Source: JAQVSH01 sp964451605 (GTDB lineage: Bacteria > Bacteroidota > Bacteroidia > Bacteroidales > UBA4181). Taken from it: DNA of 61,192 nucleotides. Below, in pieces: positions 53,493 through 60,613 of this stretch; the first letter of the stretch is position 1, and every line of letters starts with the position of its first letter. The position numbers and the translations under genes are program-made. The notes beneath the pieces were generated by a model, which did not search any database, was not told where the DNA came from, and was given only the letters and a program-made list of their open reading frames with translations. Location: the NCBI GenBank assembly GCA_964451605.1, contig CAYVJA010000009.1:1-61192 (forward strand), in the 5' to 3' direction.

Positions 53493-53504
53493 TGTGCGCA
53501 CACG
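53491..53504. promoter_or_regulatory. Candidate LacI operator (perfect 14-bp palindrome)
   Basis: CGTGTGCGCACACG, perfectly self-complementary with a central CpG as in LacI/GalR operators. It starts at the -7 element and covers the predicted transcription start, where a repressor would block initiation. It sits in the divergent lacI-uxaC intergenic space. Confidence 0.6.
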
Positions 53505-53532
53505 GTCATTCCGAAACTTAACACAATTGCTT

Positions 53533-54942
53533 ATGAAACCCTTTCTCAACGATGAATTCCTATTGGCGTCGAACACAGCAGTAGAGCTCTTTGCGCTACA
53601 TGCGCGGCCTATGCCTATTATCGACTTCCACTGTCATCTGGATCCGAAAAAGGTTGCCGACAATTATCGGTTTACCTCGCTTACAGAAATCTGGCTGGGA
53701 GGCGACCACTACAAATGGAGAGCCATGAGGGCACATGGAGTGGATGAGTCGTATATTACGGGTAACCGTTCCGATAAAGAAAAGTTTTTGAAGTGGGCCG
53801 AAGTGGTGCCTTACACGCTGTGCAATCCGCTTTATCACTGGACACACCTTGAACTGCGCCGCTTTTTCGGAATTACCGATATTCTGAACCCTTCAACTGC
53901 CGAAGCCATTTATGGTGAGTGCACGGAGAAGTTGCAGAGCGAACCTTTCCGGGCAAGAGGCCTGATGAAGATGATGGGGGTTGAGATGGTAGGTACTACC
54001 GACGATCCCACCGACGACCTCGCAGCCCATTTGGCGCTGAAAAAGGAGGGGTTCCCCATTGCAGTTCTTCCCACATGGCGACCCGATAAAGCCATGGCGG
54101 TGAATAACAGTAAAGAGTACGGGCTCTGGCTTGCCCGCCTTGAGGCGGCTTCGGGGATGGAAATTGCCCGTTTCGGCCAACTGATGGAGGCGCTTCGTAA
54201 ACGGCAGGACTATTTTGTTGCCGCCGGATGCAAAATGTCCGACCATGGATTAGACACTTTCTATGCGCACCCCTTCACAGAGGCCGATATGAACCATATC
54301 TTCGATAAGGCGAGGGCCGGGAAAGAGGTGACTCCGCACGAACATGCCGTTTTCTGTTCAGGTATGCTCTACCTTCTGGCCGAAATGAACTATGAGAAGG
54401 GCTGGACACAGCAATTCCATGTGGGTGCCATCCGGAACAATAATCTGAAACAGTTTGCCAAACTGGGGCCCGATACCGGTTACGACTCCATCCACGATAC
54501 CCAGTTGGCTGCCGCCGGCAATCGCTTCCTGGGTCAACTCGACGCCGCAGGAAAATTGGCTTCAACCATCCTCTATAACCTGAACCCCTCCGATTTTGAG
54601 GTATTGGCCACCATGGCCGGGAACTTCAACGAAGGCCCTGTTGCCGGAAAGATGCAACTGGGTTCGGGCTGGTGGTTCCTCGATCAGAAATCGGGTATGG
54701 AACGACAGCTAGATGCCCTCTCGAAACTGGGCCTGTTGAGCCACTTTGTGGGGATGCTCACCGACTCACGCAGCTTCCTCTCCTACCCCCGTCACGAATA
54801 TTTCCGCAGAATTCTCTGCAATCTTATTGGAAATCAGGTAGAAAATGGAGAACTTCCTGCCTCGGAACTGCCGTTTATCGGGAAAGTGGTGGAGAACATT
54901 TGTTATTACAATGCAAAACGAATGGTGAATGGTGAATGGTGA
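53533..54942 (+). CDS. uxaC: Glucuronate isomerase UxaC
   Basis: A 469-residue amidohydrolase-superfamily isomerase, D-glucuronate to D-fructuronate (or galacturonate to tagaturonate), in the cytoplasm. It starts at ATG 53533 (MKPFLNDEFLLA). Motifs: IIDFHCHLDP metal-binding pair, EIWLGGDHYKWRAMRAHGV, TTDDPTDDL, CKMSDHGLD, FHVGAIRNNN and SYPRHEYFRRILC. The last codons (MVNGEW and stop) are translated from the AATGGTG repeat; the conserved end is probably NICYYNA. First gene of the uronate operon. Confidence 0.95.
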   Translation: MKPFLNDEFLLASNTAVELFALHARPMPIIDFHCHLDPKKVADNYRFTSLTEIWLGGDHYKWRAMRAHGVDESYITGNRSDKEKFLKWAEVVPYTLCNPLYHWTHLELRRFFGITDILNPSTAEAIYGECTEKLQSEPFRARGLMKMMGVEMVGTTDDPTDDLAAHLALKKEGFPIAVLPTWRPDKAMAVNNSKEYGLWLARLEAASGMEIARFGQLMEALRKRQDYFVAAGCKMSDHGLDTFYAHPFTEADMNHIFDKARAGKEVTPHEHAVFCSGMLYLLAEMNYEKGWTQQFHVGAIRNNNLKQFAKLGPDTGYDSIHDTQLAAAGNRFLGQLDAAGKLASTILYNLNPSDFEVLATMAGNFNEGPVAGKMQLGSGWWFLDQKSGMERQLDALSKLGLLSHFVGMLTDSRSFLSYPRHEYFRRILCNLIGNQVENGELPASELPFIGKVVENICYYNAKRMVNGEW

Positions 54943-54989
54943 ATGCGCTGCGCGCGGTGCTCTAGAGCTCTAGTGCTGCGCTTCGCGCG
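54921..54989. repeat. Intergenic repeat site 7a: heptamers, hairpin and octamer at the uxaC end
   Basis: AATGGTG x3 (54921-54941) inside the uxaC 3' end, AATGCGC, GCGCTGCGCGCGG, then GTGCTCTAGAGCTCTAGTGC and GCGCTTCGCGCG (to 54989). Same modules as site 3, in the opposite order. Confidence 0.85.
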
Positions 54990-54996
54990 TTAATCG

Positions 54997-55065
54997 TCAC
55001 ATCAGCACATCAACACATTAACTAATTATCTAATTGTCGAATTGTCGAATTACTTAATTGATTAT
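54997..55065 (+). repeat. Octamer leader ahead of kdgK
   Basis: Period-8 units CACATCAG, CACATCAA, CACATTAA (54997-55020), then ATTATCTA, ATTGTCGA, ATTGTCGA, ATTACTTA, ATTGATTA up to the kdgK ATG at 55066. Confidence 0.88.
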
Positions 55066-56109
55066 ATGGCACATAAGGTTGTTACTTTTGGTGAGATTAT
55101 GTTGCGGTTGGCTACTCCGGGTCATTCGCGTTTTAGTCAGGCTACTTCGTTCGAGGCTACTTTTGGCGGTGGAGAGGCCAATGTGGCGGTTTCGCTGGCC
55201 AATTACGGTTTCGATGTGGAGTTTGTGAGCCGGGTTCCTCAAAACGATATTGGGAAGGCTTGTCTGATGGATCTGCACAAGTATGGCGTGGGTACCCGTC
55301 ATGTGTTAGAGGGCGGTGAACGTCTGGGGATCTATTTCCTGGAGACCGGGGCTGTAGCCCGCGCCAGTAAGGTGGTGTACGACCGTGCCCACTCCTCTGT
55401 TTCGGCCATAGAGCCCGGTATGATTAACTGGGAGAAGGTTTTCGAGGGTGTGGAGTGGTTCCACTGGACCGGGATTACGCCTGCTATTTCGCAGGGTGCT
55501 GCCGATGCCTGTCTGGAGGCCATCGAAACAGCCAACCGGATGGGTATAACCGTCTCGACCGACCTTAATTTCCGGAAAAACCTCTGGAAATACGGGAAAA
55601 GTGCTGCGGAAGTGATGCCTCGCCTGGTTGCCGGTTGCGACATTATTCTCGGCAACGAAGAGGATGCCGAAAAGGTATTTGGCATTCGCCCGCAAGGATT
55701 CGATGCTGCCAAGACCGGAGGCCATGTCGATGCCGGTGAGTTCGAATCGGTATGCAAGCAACTCATGGAACGGTTCCCCAGAGCCAAAAAGGTGATCATC
55801 ACCCTCAGAGGTTCCATCAATGCCGACCACAACACCTGGTCGGGTGTACTCTTCAATGGCAACCGCCTGTTCGAGGCCCCTACCTACAACATTACCCATA
55901 TTGTCGACCGCGTGGGAGGAGGCGACTCCTTCATGGGCGGCCTCATCTACGGACTCCTCACCTGGCCGCAAGACGACGAAAAAGCCCTTCGCTTTGCCGT
56001 TGCCGCCTCCTGCCTCAAGCACACCATCCCCGGCGACTTCAACCTCGTAACCGTTGCCGAAGTCGAAGCCCTCATGAAAGGGGACGGTTCGGGAAGAGTA
56101 TCAAGATAA
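55066..56109 (+). CDS. kdgK: 2-keto-3-deoxygluconate kinase
   Basis: A 347-residue PfkB-family kinase, KDG to KDPG with ATP, cytoplasmic. It starts at ATG 55066; a TTG 24 bp upstream would add translated octamer repeat. Sugar-binding GEIMLRLATPGHSRF and GGGEANVAVSLANYG, and C-terminal ATP site with GGGDSFMGGLIYGL (catalytic Asp). It should follow mannonate dehydratase in the pathway. Heptamer repeats start at its stop codon. Confidence 0.92.
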   Translation: MAHKVVTFGEIMLRLATPGHSRFSQATSFEATFGGGEANVAVSLANYGFDVEFVSRVPQNDIGKACLMDLHKYGVGTRHVLEGGERLGIYFLETGAVARASKVVYDRAHSSVSAIEPGMINWEKVFEGVEWFHWTGITPAISQGAADACLEAIETANRMGITVSTDLNFRKNLWKYGKSAAEVMPRLVAGCDIILGNEEDAEKVFGIRPQGFDAAKTGGHVDAGEFESVCKQLMERFPRAKKVIITLRGSINADHNTWSGVLFNGNRLFEAPTYNITHIVDRVGGGDSFMGGLIYGLLTWPQDDEKALRFAVAASCLKHTIPGDFNLVTVAEVEALMKGDGSGRVSR

Positions 56110-56268
56110 TGGTGAATGGTGAATGGTGAATGGTGGATGGTGAATGCTTTAGTGCTCTAGTGCTTCGAAGCGCTTACGCGCTTCGAGTGCTGCGCTGGCG
56201 CGCACACCCCCATTGTCGAATTGTCGAATTATCTAATTATCTAATTGTCGAATTATCTAATTGAATAT
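56109..56268. repeat. Intergenic repeat site 7b and octamer leader ahead of kdgA
   Basis: AATGGTG x3, AATGGTGG, ATGGTGAATG (56109-56145), octamer TAGTGCTC, hairpin TCGAAGCGC-TTAC-GCGCTTCGA (56165-56186), GCGCTGGCGCGC, then ATTGTCGA x2, ATTATCTA x2, ATTGTCGA, ATTATCTA, ATTGAATA (56212-56267) directly before the kdgA ATG. Confidence 0.9.
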
Positions 56269-56940
56269 ATGGCTCGTTTTTCCCGCATTCAAACCGCTTT
56301 AACCATGGCCTCTACAGGTATGGTTCCTGTTTTTTACCACGCCAACGTCGAGATCTGTAAACAGGTGGCGCAAGCATGCTACAAAGGTGGCGTGAGGGTT
56401 TTTGAGTTTACTAACCGCGGCGATTTTGCCCATGAGGTGTTTGCCGAGCTGAATAAGTGGGCGGCGGTGAACTGCCCTGAGTTGATTCTGGGTGTTGGAT
56501 CGGTGGTCGATCCGGCCACTACTGCGCTTTACTTGCAACTGGGTGCCAATTTTGTGGTTTCGCCTATCTTAAATCCCGAAATGGCGAAGGTCTGCAACCG
56601 ACGCAAGGTGCTTTGGAGCCCGGGATGCGGAAGCCTGTCGGAAATCTCACTGGCTGAGGAGCTGGGCGCCGAAATTGTCAAAATCTTCCCCGGCTCGTCG
56701 GTGGGAGGACCCTCCTTTGTAAAAGCCATTAAAGGACCGTTCCCCTGGTGCAGCGTTATGCCCACAGGGGGTGTCGAACCCAACGAAGCCAACCTCAAGA
56801 GCTGGTTCGATGCCGGCGTAACCTGCGTAGGAATGGGATCGAACCTCTTCCCCTCCGAAGTGATCAAAGCCGGCGAATGGGACAAAATCACCACCAAAGT
56901 CACCGAAACCCTCGCCATCATCAACACCCTCAAAAAATAA
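56269..56940 (+). CDS. kdgA: KDPG/KHG aldolase (Eda-type)
   Basis: A 223-residue class I aldolase, KDPG to pyruvate plus glyceraldehyde-3-phosphate (and KHG activity). It starts at ATG 56269. Glu in VRVFEFTNRGDF, Schiff-base Lys in EIVKIFPGSS (about 137) and phosphate-binding PTGGVEPNEANLKSWFDAG, FVGMGSNLF-like end (CVGMGSNLFP). The last enzyme of the pathway. Two C-terminal helices are seen. A repeat leader sits upstream. Confidence 0.93.
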   Translation: MARFSRIQTALTMASTGMVPVFYHANVEICKQVAQACYKGGVRVFEFTNRGDFAHEVFAELNKWAAVNCPELILGVGSVVDPATTALYLQLGANFVVSPILNPEMAKVCNRRKVLWSPGCGSLSEISLAEELGAEIVKIFPGSSVGGPSFVKAIKGPFPWCSVMPTGGVEPNEANLKSWFDAGVTCVGMGSNLFPSEVIKAGEWDKITTKVTETLAIINTLKK

Positions 56941-56964
56941 CACATCCCCATTCGCTTCCGGTGC

Positions 56965-57093
56965 ATTGACCATTAACCATTAACCATTTGCGCGTCAGCG
57001 CAGCACCAAAGCACTCGCGCGCAGCTCAGCACCAAAGCACCAGAGCACTAGAGCACCAGAGCATTAGAGCATTCATTCACCCTTAACCATTAA
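56965..57093. repeat. Intergenic repeat site 8
   Basis: Heptamers ATTGACC, ATTAACC, ATTAACC (56965-56985), hairpin TGCGC-GTCA-GCGCA (56989-57002), octamers GCACCAAA, GCACTCGC, GCACCAAA, GCACCAGA, GCACTAGA, GCACCAGA, GCATTAGA (57003-57068) and terminal CACCCTTAACCATTAAA. Same module order as site 3. Confidence 0.9.
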
Positions 57094-57096
57094 AAA

Positions 57097-58404
57097 ATGC
57101 GCCCCTCCCTCCTCTCCTTCAGTTGCATTAGTCTTTGCCTTCTCTCCCTTTCGTTGCAGGGGCAACAGCCTGTCACGCATACGGATGAATCGAAGGTGCC
57201 TTCCTATCTGATTCTGCCGGATCCGCTCACTTTCGAGAATGGCGGGGAGGTGGAAGATGCTTCGGCCTGGATGAAGAAAAGGAGGCCTGAGGTGTTGGCT
57301 CTCTTCGAGTCGCAGGTGTATGGACGGATCCCTGATCAGAAACAGGCCGTACAGTATCGGGTTGTGGAGGAGGATCAGAATGCTCTCGATGGAAAAGCGG
57401 TTCGCAAACAGGTGGTTATCTCCTTTCCGGGCCAGCCCGCATCGAAATCGATTCTGATGTTGATCTATTTGCCCAAAAGCGCTAAACGGGTGCCTCTCTT
57501 CTTAGGGCTGAATTTTCAGGGAAATCCTTCGGTTCACTCCGATGAGGCCATTCTTACTCCGGAACAGGCGCTGAAACGGCTTCAGAAGGCGGATGCCAGG
57601 GGAACCCGATCGGCACAGGAATCAGGCCTTGCCGCGGAACCCGTAAAAAGAGCTGCCCAGGCAAGCCGATGGCAGATTGAGGAGATTCTGAAACGAGGTT
57701 ATGGAGTGGCAACCGCCGATTATCAGCAAATCTATCCCGATAAGGCCGATGGCTTTAGCGAAAGTCTTGCCACCCTCTTTTACAAGGATGGACAGTTATC
57801 CGGTGAAGATGAATGGGGGGCTATCGGTGTATGGGCATGGGGCCTGAGCAGGATGATGGATTATCTGGAAACCGACAAAGCCGTTGATAGCCGCCGGGTA
57901 ATAGTCCACGGCCATTCGCGTCTGGGGAAAACGGCACTTTGGGCCGGTGCAGTTGACACCCGGTTTGCCATCGTGATCTCGAATAATTCCGGCTGCGGGG
58001 GTGCCGCACTCTCGCAAAGAGGCTTCGGCGAAACCGTTGAGAGAATTAACACCTCGTTTCCGCATTGGTTTTGCAAAAATTTCCGTCAGTACAATAAGAA
58101 CGAGCGGGCTTTGCCGGTCGATCAGCACCAGTTGATTGCCCTTATGGCACCCCGTCCGGTTTATATTGCCAGCGCCTCCGAAGATTTATGGGCCGACCCG
58201 AAAGGGGAGTTTCTTTCGGGCGTATATGCCTCGGAGGTATATAATCTTTTTGGCCTGGAGGGGCTTTCGGGCTATTCGCTTCCGCCTCTTCACACCCCTT
58301 TGATGGGATATGTGGGATACCATATCCGCGAAGGAAAACACGATATTACCCTCTACGACTGGGAGCAATACATGAACTTTGCCGATAAATATCTAGTAAA
58401 ATAA
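57097..58404 (+). CDS. CE15 glucuronoyl esterase-like protein
   Basis: A 435-residue secreted hydrolase (signal about 1-22). It carries CE15 hallmarks: catalytic Ser in VHGHSRLGKTALWAG (about 273), VISNNSGCGGAALSQRGFGETVERINTSFPHWFC and YIASASEDLWADPKGE, with His in REGKHDI (about 415). CE15 enzymes cleave 4-O-methyl-glucuronate esters between xylan and lignin, releasing glucuronate-bearing oligosaccharides, which suits its place among glucuronate catabolism genes. DUF1080 follows 23 bp later; operon likely. Confidence 0.9.
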   Translation: MRPSLLSFSCISLCLLSLSLQGQQPVTHTDESKVPSYLILPDPLTFENGGEVEDASAWMKKRRPEVLALFESQVYGRIPDQKQAVQYRVVEEDQNALDGKAVRKQVVISFPGQPASKSILMLIYLPKSAKRVPLFLGLNFQGNPSVHSDEAILTPEQALKRLQKADARGTRSAQESGLAAEPVKRAAQASRWQIEEILKRGYGVATADYQQIYPDKADGFSESLATLFYKDGQLSGEDEWGAIGVWAWGLSRMMDYLETDKAVDSRRVIVHGHSRLGKTALWAGAVDTRFAIVISNNSGCGGAALSQRGFGETVERINTSFPHWFCKNFRQYNKNERALPVDQHQLIALMAPRPVYIASASEDLWADPKGEFLSGVYASEVYNLFGLEGLSGYSLPPLHTPLMGYVGYHIREGKHDITLYDWEQYMNFADKYLVK

Positions 58405-58427
58405 CCCTAATAAACCATCAAAAACGT

Positions 58428-59780
58428 ATGAAAAAACAATTTGCACTTCTTTTGCTGTTGGGACTTGCTCTTGCTCTGCCCATGCAAGCCCAATGGACCG
58501 ATCTCTTTAACGGGAAAAACTTAAAGGGCTGGAAACAGCTTAACGGAAAGGCCCCCTACAAGGTTGAAAATGGAGTTATTGTGGGAACCAGCAAAATGAA
58601 TGAAGCCAACTCCTTTCTCTGCACAGAGAAAACCTATGGCGATTTTATTCTCGAACTGGAGTGTATGGTAGACGACGGGCTGAACTCGGGTATCCAATTC
58701 CGCAGCGAGAGCACTAAAGAGTACAACAACGGCAGGGTTCACGGCTATCAATACGAACTCGACCCTTCCGAAAGGGCCTGGAGTGGAGGAATTTACGACG
58801 AAGCCCGCCGCGGATGGCTCTATTCGCTCGATCGCAACAAAGCGGCCCAAAAGGCTTTTAAAAACGGCGAATGGAACAAGGTACGCATAGAGGCTGTAGG
58901 AAATGAGATTCGCACCTGGCTGAACGGAATTCCTTGTGCCAATATCCTCGACGACATGACCAAAGAGGGCTTTATTGCCTTGCAGGTTCACGGTATTAAC
59001 GATGCCAAACTGGAAGGAAAGAGCGTTCGCTGGAAAAATATCCGCATTTACACGGGTAATATGGCCGGCCAAAAGACCCCCGACTGGGGTTCGGTGGCTC
59101 AGGTAAACTGCATTGATAACTTCATTTCGCCTGCCGAAGCCAAAGAGGGCTGGAAGCTGCTCTGGGACGGTAAAACCACCAACGGCTGGCGTGGCGCCCG
59201 CCTGGATAAATTCCCCGCAAAGGGATGGGTTATCGAAAACGGCGAGCTGATAGTTCTCCCCTCTACCGGAGGTGAATCGACAAACGGAGGCGATATTGTC
59301 ACCACCGAAAAATATGGCGACTTTGTGCTGCAACTCGACTTCAAACTCACGAAGGGAGCCAACAGCGGGATCAAATATTTTGTCGATCCCGGTCTCAATA
59401 AGGGAGAAGGATCGGCCATCGGCTGCGAATTTCAGCTGCTCGACGATGCAGTGCATCCCGATGCCAAATTGGGCGTTAAAGGAAACCGTACCCTCGGTTC
59501 GCTCTACGACCTGATTCCCGCCCCTGACGATAAGCCTTTTAAAGGAATCGGAAACTGGAATACGGCTATGGTGGTATGCAAAGGCACTACCATTGAACAT
59601 TGGCTCAACGGAGTGAAAATTCTGGAATATGAGCGGAACAACCAGATGTGGCGTGCATTGGTTGCCTACAGCAAATACAAAGACTGGCCCAATTTTGGCG
59701 AAGCCGTTACCGGTCATCTGCTGCTGCAGGATCACGGCAACGAGGTTCACTTTAAGAACGTTAAGATTAAAACCAACTAA
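58428..59780 (+). CDS. Secreted double DUF1080 (3-keto-disaccharide hydrolase) protein
   Basis: A 450-residue protein (signal peptide about 1-23) made of two PF06439 lectin-like domains: about 25-210 (WTDLFNGKNLKGWKQLNGKAP, SFLCTEKTYGDFILELECM) and about 240-450 (WKLLWDGKTTNGWRGARLDKFPAKGW, LKLTKGANSGIKYFVDPG). Family members hydrolyse or cleave 3-keto-glycosides. It lies between the CE15 esterase and uxuB with 23 and 10 bp gaps, an operon layout pointing to a 3-keto-glucuronide or disaccharide product, which is inferred. Confidence 0.85.
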   Translation: MKKQFALLLLLGLALALPMQAQWTDLFNGKNLKGWKQLNGKAPYKVENGVIVGTSKMNEANSFLCTEKTYGDFILELECMVDDGLNSGIQFRSESTKEYNNGRVHGYQYELDPSERAWSGGIYDEARRGWLYSLDRNKAAQKAFKNGEWNKVRIEAVGNEIRTWLNGIPCANILDDMTKEGFIALQVHGINDAKLEGKSVRWKNIRIYTGNMAGQKTPDWGSVAQVNCIDNFISPAEAKEGWKLLWDGKTTNGWRGARLDKFPAKGWVIENGELIVLPSTGGESTNGGDIVTTEKYGDFVLQLDFKLTKGANSGIKYFVDPGLNKGEGSAIGCEFQLLDDAVHPDAKLGVKGNRTLGSLYDLIPAPDDKPFKGIGNWNTAMVVCKGTTIEHWLNGVKILEYERNNQMWRALVAYSKYKDWPNFGEAVTGHLLLQDHGNEVHFKNVKIKTN

Positions 59781-59790
59781 TTCCGTTATA

Positions 59791-60603
59791 ATGAATCAAC
59801 TATTTAGCATAGAGGGCAAAGTAATTGTCCTCACAGGCGGTGCGGGCATTCTGGGCACATCCATGTCTCGCTATTTTGCTTCGGAAGGAGCCATTGTAGT
59901 GATTCTCGACCGCAACGAAACAGCCGGTGAGGCGCTGGTCGCAGAGATTTGCCGTGAAGGCGGCAAGGCCCGCTTTCTCAAAACCGATGTTTTGAACCGC
60001 GAAGTGCTGGAGCAGAATCGCGAAGAAATTGTTTCTGCCTATGGCCGGATTGATGTACTGATTAACGGCGCAGGCGGAAATATGGCAGGAGCCACCATTC
60101 CTCCCGACAAAACCATTTTCGATCTCCAACTGGATGCCTTCAAAAAGGTGGTCGATCTGAACCTGTTCGGGACGGTACTGCCCACTATGGTCTTTGTAAA
60201 GGCTATGGTGCCACAGAACCAGGGTTGCGTAGTGAATATTGCCTCCGAGTCGGCATTTCGTCCGCTCACCCGTGTAGCGGGCTATGGAGCAGCCAAAGCA
60301 GCCGTTGCCAACTTCACCAAATATATGGCCGGCGAACTGGCCCTTAAATTTGGCCCCGGGTTCAGAGTAAACGCCATCGCACCCGGCTTCTTCATCACCG
60401 AACAGAACCGCGACCTGCTCCTCAACGCCGACGGATCGTACACCGACCGTTCGCGGACCATACTGGCGCACACCCCATTCGGACGTTTTGGCGAACCTGA
60501 AGAACTCCTTGGTACCATGCAGTGGCTCATGAGCGATGCCTCGAAATTCGTAACCGGAACCATCACCGTAATCGACGGAGGCTTTGATGCATTTTCCATC
60601 TAA
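59791..60603 (+). CDS. uxuB: SDR-family D-mannonate oxidoreductase
   Basis: A 270-residue short-chain dehydrogenase from ATG at 59791 (MNQLFSIEGKVIVLTGG). Nucleotide-binding TGGAGILG, INGAGGN, catalytic Ser in NIASESAF, Tyr/Lys in GYGAAKAAV and C-terminal VIDGGFDAFSI. Sitting between DUF1080 and uxuA, it is assigned to fructuronate to mannonate reduction. SDR-type fructuronate reductases are the Bacteroidota counterpart of the unrelated E. coli UxuB. It ends 10 bp before uxuA. Confidence 0.88.
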   Translation: MNQLFSIEGKVIVLTGGAGILGTSMSRYFASEGAIVVILDRNETAGEALVAEICREGGKARFLKTDVLNREVLEQNREEIVSAYGRIDVLINGAGGNMAGATIPPDKTIFDLQLDAFKKVVDLNLFGTVLPTMVFVKAMVPQNQGCVVNIASESAFRPLTRVAGYGAAKAAVANFTKYMAGELALKFGPGFRVNAIAPGFFITEQNRDLLLNADGSYTDRSRTILAHTPFGRFGEPEELLGTMQWLMSDASKFVTGTITVIDGGFDAFSI

Positions 60604-60613
60604 AAACAAACGT

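Noticed and set aside
55752..56129. 125-residue plus-strand ORF ending in MVNGEW
   Set aside because: It is an out-of-frame shadow of kdgK that runs into the repeat.
32373..57093. Repeats as insertion sequences
   Set aside because: No transposase or target-site duplication was seen; modules are short and of varied copy number.
58521..59750. 409-residue minus-strand ORF over the DUF1080 gene
   Set aside because: Antisense shadow of a clear gene with no recognisable protein feature.
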